NCBI GenBank assembly: GCA_028673005.1
Contig: CM054120.1
Location: 58,340,057 to 58,404,056 of the forward strand
Length of the DNA stretch: 64,000 nt
Reading direction: 5' to 3'
DNA from: Tanypteryx hageni
Taxonomy: Eukaryota > Arthropoda > Insecta > Odonata > Petaluridae
Position numbers and translations under genes: made by a program. This document shows, piece by piece, positions 1-10,668 of the stretch. Each line of letters opens with the position of its first letter. Within the stretch, counting starts at the first letter, position 1. Below the pieces are notes generated by a model. It had not been told where the DNA came from and did not search any database. It saw only the letters and a list, made by a program, of their open reading frames with translations.

Positions 1-456
1 TGAACAGTCCTATAGCTGAAGGACTGAAGTTTGCATTTTTATACAACAGAATTAACATCTGTGTTGAATGAGAGCGAACAATTGTTTTATCCAAAAAGGA
101 GGGAAAATATTCTGCACCGTACTGTAAATGAAAGAATGAAGTTATTTTTCTCGATGAAAAACTTCATATCCATGCTGAATTCGATTTTAATCATAAAATT
201 ATGAAAAGTTTTTCGGTTTTCAACGGTGAAAATTATTAACTACCATAGCAATGACTCCAATGTCTTTCAATGGGAATTAATTTCAAGAACATTGATTTTA
301 GGTTTGGACTGCATTATAATCCATTTGATTTCAGCCAACGACGTATACATATGTTGACGACAATTTTAAATTAATTTTTTTATCCGGATATGTAGGTACT
401 AAAAGGCACGGATGGTGATACCATAATCATTGCGCTTCTTCTATACACTTGGCCAG
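1..456. other. AT-rich non-coding stretch
   Basis: I see no gene, RNA or mobile element here. The last 25 bases form a good pyrimidine-rich splice-acceptor context for the candidate exon that follows. Confidence 0.4.
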
Positions 457-545
457 ATCCGATAATCCCTACGTACTTGGGACTTCATTTACCAACAAGT
501 CGGGAGACGTCTATGGCGAAATGAAAGGTTTCCCCGTACTGAAAA
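457..545 (+). CDS. Candidate internal coding exon of an unidentified host gene
   Basis: An 89-nt block is bounded by a pyrimidine-rich tract ending in CAG (455-456) and by a strong donor, GTGAGT (546-551). One frame is open throughout: one leading base, 29 codons, one trailing base. It reads SDNPYVLGTSFTNKSG and then DVYGEMKGFPVLK. The block is richer in CpG and in G/C-ending codons than the surrounding AT-rich DNA, as a genuine exon would be. An in-frame TGA sits just upstream, before the acceptor, so the frame is open only within the proposed splice borders. I do not recognise the protein family. No neighbouring exon was found in the window, so the rest of the gene would lie outside it, in large introns, or not exist. 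The alternative is a chance open frame, since 89 nt is short. Confidence 0.35.
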
Positions 546-1714
546 GTGAGTATAGGTCGTCAGATGGCCTTATGGTATTTCTAAAATCACCTTCCATAAA
601 ATTAATATAATCCATCTGAGAGAGTGTCTCTCGTGCTTAGTTTCTTTTACGTTGCTGTCGAAGGAGCTTCGTCCCATATACGCACTCGGGGACTTTTTTC
701 CGCATTCATAGTCGTTTGTTACCCAACAAGATTATATATTTTTTATCAAAATATTCATTCATACATTAGGTTGTGCATTATATTCAAGCCACACTAATTT
801 TCTCACTAATGATCACGGTTTCGCGAATGAGGAGCGCAAATTAACGAGTCTACTTTCTGATTTATTGCGAAAAATTAACTTCTAGGGTGGTGGCCGAAGT
901 CAACAACAACACATTCACCATAATGTACATAACAGCAAACAAAGCAGCATGGAAGAAGCCTTATTTTTAGTTATACACTTTAAGTCAGTGCTATTTTTCC
1001 AACATAAAAGGTGCCTGAACGCAAAAGAGGTGAATGGGGACAAAAATATTAACTGAATGTAAATTATATATACGTGTAATTGTACAATATGAGTAAAACG
1101 TCATTGCATTGCAAATAACTTCATGTCATATGTTGCAAGTTATGCAAATTAGTATTATTTGCATTGAAGGTTCCGTAATGGCGTTCTGGTGCGTTCCGCC
1201 AGAAAAAAGCACTGCTTTTAGTTATATTTAAGTGGAAGGAATTCAATTTATAACAGTTTTATGGATAAAAATTGATTAAATTAATTGAAATATACGCCGA
1301 TATTAGATACCACTTTCTAAGAAATATACACTTCGAAAACTAAAAATCCTACTTAAATGTATAAAAATAAAAGTTGATGGACATTGTCGATTTTTGGGAA
1401 AAATAAGCAATGGTAGTGGTCGGTTTTTAAGAAATATTAACGCCTAGTAAAAAATGAAAAAAATTGTTACATAAATTATATTCCTTCCATAAAATGTCCA
1501 ATAAAACAGCTTGCATTGCAAAACATTACCTGCATAAAAACGGGATAATATTGGTCGCGTGGTGAGCGAATCCCTCACCCCAAGAATAAACATGCTTTCA
1601 TTATTTTTATACAAGTTACGACTTTCGGGATCAGTAAACTTTCCCAAAAGTATTCGAATTTACATCACATGTTATCCCAGATTATTTAACCTACTTTCCA
1701 GAATGGAAATATGC
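546..1714. other. AT-rich non-coding stretch
   Basis: No supported gene or repeat. Short overlapping open frames near 1444-1756 run on both strands, have no exon-like borders and look like chance. Confidence 0.35.
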
Positions 1715-1900
1715 TTATACTTTCGTCGTTGTATCTGTTTGTCTGCCCCCTGTTAACGTTTGAACCAATAAACCGATTTTCATGACACTTGGTAGAAATA
1801 CCTTGCTAATGGAGGTCCCTAGAATAATTTTTGTTACGAAGATTGAAAGCCCTGGGTTCGATTCTAGGAACAATCTTACCTATTTGATTTACATGGGAGA
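1715..1900 (+). repeat. Possible decayed interspersed repeat with a tRNA B-box-like motif
   Basis: The stretch begins with a phrase of the type common in arthropod repeats (CGTTGTATCTGTTTGTCTG followed by a CGATTTTCATGACACTTGG-like segment). At about 1854-1868 it contains GGGTTCGATTCTAGG, which matches the Pol III B-box pattern of tRNA-derived elements. I see no clear A box or target-site duplication, so the assignment to a SINE relic is tentative. Confidence 0.28.
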
Positions 1901-2851
1901 TCTGAAATCCACAGTGCAGGGTAATTTTCCCTCGCACATTAAAATATCTTAGAATTGTAATATCGGAGCGAGATTTCTACTATTCTCTGAAAAAGGGATG
2001 GAGATTCTTATTTTTATCGTACAATTGTGCTTTTCGATCGTATTTCTTCGAATTTCGCGTAAAAACATGTTTTTGCAATTTTTATCACATTACGGGTGTT
2101 GCCATTGCAACGACTATTGCTGGACTTGTATTCGCTATAACCTAGTATAATGCTCACACACACAACGTTATTTTTGCCACACAAATACGCGTGGTTAATT
2201 TAGTTTTCCGTTCGAATGTATTTTTAATATTTTATAACGCTAAATTATGAAATTTGGGAGCACCGAGCAACTCATCCGCGGAGATTTTAACGCTATTTAA
2301 GTCAATAAAAGCAATTGATGCACCACAGTTAATTTAAGAAGGAAATTATGCATCATAAGTTCCATTTGGATCAACTTGTTTGTTCATGGGTAGCAAAAAT
2401 AGGGATGCATACGATTGAGAGGATACTGCCGTTTTGCCCACCGTCGAGAGTGTTACATTTGTTATGTGCATACCAGTCTCCTCATCATATTGAAATTGTA
2501 CAATTAAATTTTTAGCCTTATTTTACTTTTATAGCAATTTCCACATTTCTTTCTGGTGTTTTATTTTTGAGAACTTTGCATTAGAGTATTTTACATTATT
2601 ATCGAAAATTAATAAAATCTTTATGAAAATCATGTTAAAGCGTTTTTTAATTTATATTTTTACTTAAACATTTATTAAGGATACGAAATTGGAGAAGATA
2701 TATCAATGCAAGAGAACTCACCTGTGTTTAATATCTCTGAAGCCTAAGGCAATGATAAATGATCGCCTCATTTTCTCAAGTCTCTTATTTATCTAGAATT
2801 ATTTTTAGACCAAGAGGGGTTTATTATTCTAGACGGTGGAAAGTAAAGCAA
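1901..2851. other. AT-rich non-coding stretch
   Basis: Nothing recognisable up to the TTAA that precedes the piggyBac element. Confidence 0.35.
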
Positions 2852-2870
2852 TTAACCCTATATCGCCTAG

Positions 2871-3232
2871 TGTGACGATTTCGTAACGCTTGAATAAAAC
2901 GTAAATTTTTTGAGTTACGTGCCAATTTTCGAGCAACAACTGATACTATCGAATTCGCTATTCGATTCTCTATAGAATTAGAGCTAGCAACACTGCATAC
3001 TTCCGATAGCGTCCCATCTATTTGGCCATGTGCTTCACAACTGAACTAGCAACACCGTAGTTTACGTTGACTGTTGTTGGAGCATCTATATTTCATTTCC
3101 TAGGTAAGGATTTAGCTTGATATTTTTTTATTGTGAGACCTATGTATAGTAATACTCTTTATAAATAGATTAATGATAAATTTGATCGAATAAACATAAA
3201 TTTTTCATTTTTTCAAATGTGATGATTTCGTA
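2871..3232 (+). repeat. Repeated 15-bp motif at the 5' side of the piggyBac element
   Basis: TGTGACGATTTCGTA (2871-2885) and TGTGATGATTTCGTA (3218-3232) differ at one base. The second copy overlaps the transposase start codon at 3222. A variant extends over about 5529-5550 in the same orientation. Subterminal repeats bound by the transposase are known in piggyBac elements; that role here is inference. Confidence 0.45.
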
Positions 3233-5253
3233 CACTTCGTCCGTAGGACCAAAGAAAAGCGTTTCAGCAGACACGGATTCTTTTCGTTTCTATGGATTGA
3301 AACGTATTTTTAATCGTTTTTCTAAGATTGAAGAGGACCTGGCCGATGAAAACGAGGAAGGTAATGAGTTAGATGATGAAATTGACGACTTGGGTATGGA
3401 TATTTCGCTTGCATTTTATATAATTTTTAGATATTTTTATTTTATAAAAATACCATATTTTGTTTCAATTCGTAGTTATTTGATTGCTCCTTTTACTGTG
3501 CGTATTTCCTATTTATGTACTATGCATAATTTCAATGTTTTTCATATCCCTTCAAATAATAGGTAGCGAGTATATGCCTGATGAAGATGAGTTGAACGAA
3601 ATTCTAAATGTCGTCACCGAGCCTGTAGATAGTAGACAACCTGAACCTTTAGCTCATAGTTCAGCCATACCTCAAGGCAAGCCAAAGTTCCAGTCAAGGA
3701 AACGAGGTGAAATTCTTCAATGGAAAACTGTAACAGGTGTAAATACTGCACGTGAGACACCTGAATGGTTAGGGGAACAAGTAAGTTGTGAGTCTGAACT
3801 ACAACCCATTGAATATTTTAGGGAATTTTTTACTGACGACATACTCTAGTATGTTGTTGAACAATCCAACTTATATTCAGTTCAGCAAAATCCAAATAAA
3901 TGTCTGAATTTGAGTCAGTCTGAAATGGAACAATTTTTGGGTACTCTATTAGCCATGTCCATGGTAAAACTGTCAAACTCACGTTTGTATTGGAAAGGGA
4001 AAATCCATTGTCCTATGGTTTCTGAGGTAATGAGTAGGGATAGGTGGGAAGAAATAAAGTCCAAACTCCATTTTAATGATAACTCAAAGTCAAAAAACGA
4101 TGATAAATTATTTCAAGTCAGGCCACTACTTGAGCATTTGCGTAAAAAGTTTTCCAAACTTCCCATGCCTCAAATCCTGTGTGTTGATGAACAAATTATC
4201 CCTTTCAAGGGTTTATCAGTTCTAAAACAGTACATTCCCAGCAAACCCCATAAGTGGGGTTATAAAGTATTTGTGTTGTCGGATGTGAGTGGAATTATGT
4301 ATGATTTTTTCGTATATACGGGAAAATTGAGCCAGAACAAAATGAGCCTGACTTGGGGGCTAGTTCTAATGTTGTCCTAAAATTATCTAAATCTATTCCA
4401 GTGGGTTTAAATCATTTACTGTATTTTGACAATTGGTTTAGCTCAATATCACTCATGACCACACTTGCTAAGAAGCAGATTTATTGTTTGGGGACAGTCA
4501 GGGTAAATAGATTGCTGGGGATTTCCTTGGAGAATGATAAGGAATTACAAAAGAGAGGGAGAGGTTCATATCAAGAGATGAGTGCTGTGGTAAATAATGT
4601 GGAAGTAAGAGTAGTGAAGTAGATGGACAACAGAGCAGTCACACTGATGTCCACATTTGCATCTGCAAACCACATGGATGAGTGCATCCGCTGGGACAAA
4701 AAGTTAAAGGTATATTTAAGGATTCCCTGCCCTTCCATTGTGAAAACCTACAACAGGTTTATGGGGGGTTTGGACTTACTTGATTCTCTTCTTGCTCTCT
4801 ACAGAATCCACACAAGATCTAAGAAGTATTACCACAAACTCTTTTTTCACTTCTTAGATGTTGTTGTAAATTCTTGGTTGCTTTACGGAAGGGACTGTAA
4901 GGAACTGGGAAATGAAAATAATAAGGTGCTAATGCTCCAAGACTTTAAAATGTCCATTGCAGAATCTCTGTTAATTGGAAGAAAAAACACCCCTCCTAGA
5001 AAGAGGTCGACCCTCTTTTAACACAACTGAGAGTGAGTTTCTCAAGAAAAAAACAAATGGGCATGCTACAAAAGATATTCCAGGGATAGAAATCCGCACG
5101 GATGGATATCATCACTATCCCATTGTTACAAATAGAGGAAGATGTAAATATCCTCAATGTTCCAGTGCTCCAGTATTTTATTGTAGCAAATGCAAGGTGC
5201 ACCTGTGTATCACTAAAACAAAAAATTGTTTTTTAGATTTTCATACTAAATAA
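3222..5253 (+). pseudogene. piggyBac-like transposase, one intron, disrupted
   Basis: This is the relic of a cut-and-paste transposase acting at TTAA sites. I start it at ATG 3222; the reading frame opens with MISYTSSVGPKK. An acidic N-terminal region ends at an intron of 169 nt (3394-3562, GT...AG), after which the frame continues SEYMPDEDELNEI. The catalytic core keeps the expected aspartates: D in CVDEQ (4186-4188), D in YFDNWFSS (4428-4430), and the pair in GGLDLLD (4773-4775 and 4782-4784). The C-terminus has a cysteine-rich zinc-binding motif (CKYPQC, FYCSKC, HLC, NCF), as is usual for the family. Breaks: TAG at 3847-3849; a frameshift after FFVYTGK near 4325; TAG at 4620-4622, where a Trp before MDNR would be expected; and a frameshift near 5005 within the basic RKRGRP-like segment. 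The frames join well otherwise, so the family call is firm and the copy is dead. Confidence 0.88.
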
Positions 5254-5282
5254 TTTAATTATGTAATACATTTAAATTTTTT

Positions 5283-5288
5283 AATAAA
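5283..5288 (+). terminator. Polyadenylation signal of the piggyBac transposase relic
   Basis: AATAAA lies 30 nt after the end of the transposase frame, within T-rich sequence, as expected for its mRNA 3' end. Confidence 0.5.
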
Positions 5289-5766
5289 ACTTAGTAAATT
5301 TCTCTTTTTATTATACAGTACATGATGTTAATTTATGAATTTTTTAATTGTGCTGAAAAGTTTTTTAATTTTAATTTTGTCTTTTTTGTAAATATTAATT
5401 ATAGTTCACTTTAATAAAATGTTATTACCTTTGTATAATCAATTGCTGACAATAATAATGTATAAACTCTTGTTAATTAACTGTATGTCTTTTTTACCAC
5501 TTTTTGTAATTGTGTGCCTTTGGACGAATGTGACTTTTTAGTCACGTTTGAAAAAATAATAATAATAATTTGATTTTTATACAATCTTTTCCATTTTTAA
5601 TTTACTTACTATATTAAAGCAACAGAAATAGCCAGCAATAAATTAAATTTCCCGCTGATCAAAATTCAGGCATTATAGGGATATAAGGTCCGAGTGAGAG
5701 GGGAGAAAAATTATGGTTTTGTTTGGGAATATAACTTAGTGAACATTAAGTGAGTGACAAATTATT

Positions 5767-5885
5767 CTAACCATATAGCTCAATTGCTTAGAGTGGCCAC
5801 ATGATAAGTGGAAGTCCTAGGTTCAATTCCTAATCAAGAATAGAATTTTTCTCCGTCCCTCTCTTGTATTTGATTGTACTAAAGA
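5767..5885 (+). mobile_element. tRNA-derived SINE-like element (tRNA-Ile-like head)
   Basis: The head resembles a tRNA. An A-box/D-arm TAGCTCAATTGCTTAGAG lies at 5776-5793. A perfect 4-bp anticodon stem CCAC/GTGG (5797-5800, 5808-5811) encloses a 7-nt loop ATGATAA, giving anticodon GAT. The B box AGGTTCAATTCCT is at 5819-5831 with a four-pair T stem. A pyrimidine-rich tail, not a closed acceptor stem, follows, so this is a SINE or tRNA pseudogene and not a working tRNA gene. The body end near 5885 is a guess. Confidence 0.6.
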
Positions 5886-6701
5886 TTATTAATGATGGCT
5901 GAAAGAGTGCTAAAATGTTGCGTAAGTTTTGTACATTTTATTGTTTGGTTATTTATGTTTTTAAAATTTTATTTCATTTATCCAATGTTTTTCCTAAGGA
6001 TGTGTGGAAGATTTAACCTTTATCGTCTGTGCATTCCCAAATGGGGTCAGGCTTTTTGTTCACTGCCTTGTGACCTCATATGGATATGCAATGTAATGCA
6101 ATATTGAAACCTTTATTTATTGTCTCATGATAATCAATCTTATCCTAAAGATACATAGGAAGTACTGAAAGAGCTTTTCTCCAGAGTACACAAAAAAATT
6201 TAATAAATACAGCCATCAGTGGTGATGTGGGGAATTAAATTATTGACGATAAAGGTTAATGGTTTGCATGTAAATTTGTTCAAACAATTTGACCTTTTCA
6301 AAGGGAATGCATGTATAGGAAGTACTAATTTATAATTAAGAAAGCTTATTTTCAATTTAAAAAGTAGTAAGTGTATATTTATGTTTTAGTTTAGCATGTG
6401 TTACCAATAGTCATTGTATTAGGACAAAGTTTGGCTGTATTTTAAGTGTTTAATTTTTGGGCACTATTTAGATTTATAATTTAGATAGCTCTTTGAAAAC
6501 TAAGGAAGACTAAATGCACATTTGTCTAGAAATTTTCTGTACATAGTGGCCTGTCAAATGCTTCATTTTAGAATCTGTTATAGATGAATCACCAGTGAGT
6601 GCTTTCTAGCCAAAGTGCTTCATAAAACATTTTGGCGGCTATTGAGGCTATCTAAATTTTCGATGGATGCAGCCTTGATGTGGTGGAACTCCATATTCAG
6701 G
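5886..6701. other. AT-rich non-coding stretch
   Basis: No supported gene. A 71-codon open frame at 5892 has no exon features and is treated as chance. Confidence 0.35.
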
Positions 6702-6788
6702 AAAATGAATAAAATGTTTAGTAAAGAATCCACTTTAATGTGTGAGAGTTATTAAAGTGGATTCTTTACTAAACATTTTATTCATTTT
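6702..6788. repeat. Perfect inverted repeat, 38-bp arms, 11-nt loop
   Basis: The left arm 6702-6739 and the right arm 6751-6788 are exact reverse complements; the spacer is GTGTGAGAGTT (6740-6750). Transcription of either strand would give a fully paired hairpin. Sequence beyond the arms loses pairing quickly after one mismatch. It may be a small palindromic transposon, a fold-back created by replication, or a hairpin small-RNA source. Confidence 0.85.
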
Positions 6789-7481
6789 ACTGTATCTAAA
6801 TTTTCTTTTGTATTCCAGCCATAAGGAAGTTTTTCTTGATAATTCTTTTCTGAATTGGCATTTTCATGAAAAATGAGCAATTTTTACATTTGGTCATATT
6901 GTTATCCATGAACTTGATTAAAATATAGTATTTTATAAGCTTATGTAGTTTTTACTTTCCTGAGGATTATAGGACACATGAGAACCACTTCTTTCACTTT
7001 TGTATATTCAACTGTTTAATTAACAAAGTTATTTAAAAATCATTTTATTTTATATTAATAATATCATATTAGTTTCAAAGTAATCTCAGTGCATTGAATT
7101 CCTTCAATTTTTTTATTTCCATTCCAAATTATTATTTGTATTTTCATTGTTTTAATTTAATATAGGAAATTTATCTTATTTGCTTTTAGGAGTCATACAT
7201 AGCTGGGTAGTATGACCTTTGGAAGTTCTAGCTCCCCCTCAGCATATAGTGAAGGTATGTAGTTAATAAAAATGCAAGTTGCACCTTCCCAGCTTAAGGA
7301 GAAAAATAGTACTGTATTTTAGGTCAGATTGCTCCTTCAAAAAATTAATCAAACAATCTAATCTTTCTGATGAAGAATTTAATTTTCAAGATAGCTTATT
7401 ATGTTATTTATATTTATACATTCTCATAATTTAGTCTTGTTAAATAAAACTGGCAGTGCTATTTTGGAAATTCCCTTAAAG
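6789..7481. other. AT-rich non-coding stretch
   Basis: I see no gene, RNA or repeat that I can support. Confidence 0.35.
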
Positions 7482-7659
7482 TTAACAGGTTGACTGCTCT
7501 GGCAAAAACTAGTTGACCTATGCATTGACTACCTGGAAACATGAAGCCTTCAACCCAGAAACACCACAAAAGCTTTCACGCGAACTTTAAATCTCCTTTT
7601 ATCACTATTGTTGGCTCCAAGACAGGTTTAAAAATTACATTTGGCAGTCAATTTGTTAA
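7482..7659. mobile_element. piggyBac-type MITE, 170 bp, flanked by TTAA
   Basis: TTAA occurs at 7482-7485 and 7656-7659. Between them the ends are CAGGTTGACTGC (left) and, read inward from the right, CAAATTGACTGC: 10 of 12 bases match as inverted repeats. The interior is non-coding. TTAA target plus short inverted termini fits a non-autonomous piggyBac-family element. Its termini differ from those of the element at 2852, so a different family member would have moved it. Confidence 0.6.
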
Positions 7660-9552
7660 ATTAATATGTAGGAGCTCAAAACCCTCTTTCTAGGTCTTTT
7701 TCATTTTGTCCTATATGCGGATTTTTTAGTTTATTTATGTTTATATCCTCTTAATGAAAAATGGTCAAGTTTAATATACCTTTTTAATAAATGTTGCAGA
7801 AATTGGACAGATTTTCTTATTTTTCAAGTTGACCAGAAAAGCAACGAAGAGATTTCATGGTACTTTGCTGTGGTTCATTGAATTTAATTTTCATGAAAAC
7901 CCGTTTTCACATATAAATGTTAGTTATAGTTATGTATTCTTTTACCCTTCTTCCTTTACTAATGCTTTCCAATCAAGGATACTATTAGTTGATAATCTTG
8001 TATAAGCAACAAGTCTTGTCTCTGAACCAGCATAAAACTGGGTAATATGTTAGCACATAGATTATTGTTAATGTCTTAATCTAATAGACAGGAGTTTTAC
8101 TTGTGATTCTATTTTCCTTCTTAAAAATGTATGAATGTTCTTCATCAGATAAAAGGATATATGAAGTGATAAATTTTATTTTTGTCATTAAGTTGTGCTC
8201 ATGAAAATTTGATCAATAAATAATTTTTGCATGAAAATGATGATACTTTGATGCAAGGTGGGTTTTCTGGGTTGGTTTTGGCATTTGGTCCTATATTAGT
8301 GATTATTATTTTTTGTTGACAATTTCCATTTTCTTTTATTTTGTTTTCTGCTTTAATGTTTTATCAAGTATTTTTTCACTGAGCATATAAATTCTTTTCT
8401 GAGGTTGTTACCTTCTAGAGTAATTGTTAACTCTTCAAGTTTTATTATAATTAGTTATATTGAAAGTTATAATTATGTTCCATGAACTTAAATACTAGAT
8501 ACTTCATTTAATGTTTCCACTTAACATTTTGCATTATGTTTTGTACTTAGCATTTTGTATGCGTTTTAACTAATACTGTTCTGAAATACCTGCTTTTGCA
8601 GTTGATTTCCGATGAAGATATTTATTATGGCAAATAAATAATAAAGGAATTTCAGTACATATTTTTTCTTTATCCCTGCCAGCTAGGCATTTAAATAACA
8701 AAAGCACCACCATTTGTCACAGTCATTTGGTTAAATCTGAAAAAAAACAAACATTTCATTGAGTAGAATCACACAGTTTTGGTAGTATATTAAGGTCTGT
8801 CACGCAAACTTTATTACATGTTAAATGTAAAAGTTTTTAAAAATTACCTTCATTCATGATTTCATAAAAGATTGGTGTTTTTAGCACTTCATTATGCCAG
8901 CAATACATTTGAGTATCTGGTTTCTTAATGATACTTTACAGCAAAATAAGAGCTAAAAGAACTTATTTGTGCTGAAGTCATTGGTTTACCTATAAAAACT
9001 CAAAATCACTTATTTAGCACATCAGTATCAATATACTGCGCAGTGCAATGGTTTGCTTTAATCACAAACATGTCAACCAAAACTTCTTTGAAAAAGTAAC
9101 TCTTAAAGTCTATGGTATTGTTTATATTGTTGATGAAAATTAAAATTCCTATCATTCTTCTAAAAAAATGATGATTGTTGACTTTTCATATTTTTCTCCA
9201 TCAATCATCTTTAGGTCTCTCAATTTTTGACTAATTGTGACATCTTCATCCTCACTTGCCTCAATATCACTGAAGGATAAATAATCTTCACTGTCATGGA
9301 TGTTACCTAATCAATATTCCCTTTCACTTCTAATTTCAATAATAATTTCATGATTGAAGACGTAACATCTTAAAATCATAATCTCTATGGCACAAGTCTC
9401 CCAATTACATCCTGTGGGGCATATCCCACCTATGCGGGGATTTCACCTGGCCCATCTTACCTGAACTTCTGAGACATACAAATTTGTATATTTGTCCACA
9501 GGAAGTGTCATTAGAAAATCTAAATGATTTTTTCTAGTACCTCAATGCAATA
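7660..9552. other. AT-rich non-coding stretch
   Basis: No gene, RNA or mobile element that I can support. Confidence 0.35.
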
Positions 9553-9554
9553 TA

Positions 9555-10666
9555 CTGTATTTTTTGTCATATAAGATGCATCGGGGTATATGACACACCC
9601 CGGTTTTAAAAAAGTTTTTTCAGGAAAAAAAGTATTTTGGTTCACCAAGGACTTGAGGAAGGGCCGCATCATGTATCATTTCCACCCCTGATTAAGTTCA
9701 TATCTTGCAACATTTACAGAAAATATTATGGTGTGATAGCAGTTAAATATAATATTTTAGATAAACTTAATTTGTAAAAGAAATAGGGATGATCTAAAAC
9801 AAATAATTGCTCAAGACTGGTATAGCTAAATGTGACCTGTGTGAACTCTGCAGTCATATTAATTAAGCTGTTGGAGTGCACTATGCTTAATGCAAAATGA
9901 TATTTTAATTAATTGGATAAATAACAAATGGGATGCATATTTAATAATGATACATAAGTTCAACTAGTGCTTTTTCTTCTGCATCTCTTTTTGCCTCGTA
10001 CATACCGATTTTTATCGGTATAGCAATACCAAACTTCTTTTCTACTATCCATCACTTTCTCCTCTAGTTGTAGCCATTTAAGACCAACCTTATGAATACT
10101 ATGTTTCTCTTATTCTGTCAGCTTCAGTTTTTCCTCGTTTACTCCATTCATGGAACATTTTTTATTTGGGATGTGGACCAAAATGACATGCTGCTGCTTG
10201 GTTTTCATGTGTTTTTGCATATTGAATCACCTGAAGCTTATAGGTAATAGTTTAGGCATATCTTTTCATTCTTGTAGCCATTGCGATCTCAATGTATGTA
10301 ACATTATTTATCCACAAATTCGACTGTTCCGTGGCATTAATTGCACTATTCAATGGGCTTATTAGGAACTAAAGCATCGCAAACACAGAAATTGTAATCT
10401 CTGTGAGTGGACATGTATTAAAGCACAATAATGAAAATGCGTCATTGGAATGCACGTTGCATAGGGTATTACTGAATGTGTTAACAGTTTTTTCACCAAT
10501 AATTAGTAATAATGTTTTATGTTTATGGTGATGAATGACTGCCAATTATTCCATTTTGAGGATGAGTGTGTTCGTTAGTGTCAGTATTAACCTTCGGCGT
10601 ATAAGATGCAGGCTGATTTTGGGAGTGATTTTCTGGAAAAAGTGTCTTATATGGTGATAAATATGG
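9555..10666. mobile_element. Candidate 1.1-kb DNA transposon with inverted termini and TA target
   Basis: The left end CTGTATTTTTTGTCATATAA (9555-9574) resembles the reverse complement of the right end, which begins CCATATTTATCACCATATAA. Each is bordered by TA (9553-9554, 10667-10668). Matches are concentrated in the TATTT and CATATAAGA blocks. A CGTATAAGATGCAGG motif near 10598 repeats the terminal theme internally. The inside carries no recognisable transposase, so it would be non-autonomous or badly decayed. Confidence 0.45.
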
Positions 10667-10668
10667 TA

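Larger units (their letters stand above)
2852..5600 (+). mobile_element. piggyBac-family DNA transposon, inactive, 3' end unresolved
   Basis: A TTAA at 2852-2855, the target site used by this superfamily, is followed by CCCTATATCGCC, a CCC-start typical of piggyBac-like termini. The transposase relic lies inside at 3222-5253, with an AATAAA just after it. The motif TGTGACGATTTCGTA at 2871-2885 recurs as TGTGATGATTTCGTA at 3218-3232. A related GTGAC...GTCAC stretch sits at about 5529-5547 on the far side of the transposase. I could not find a matching inverted terminus followed by TTAA, so the right border near 5600 is only approximate. Internal stops and frameshifts show that the copy cannot move itself. 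Confidence 0.6.
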
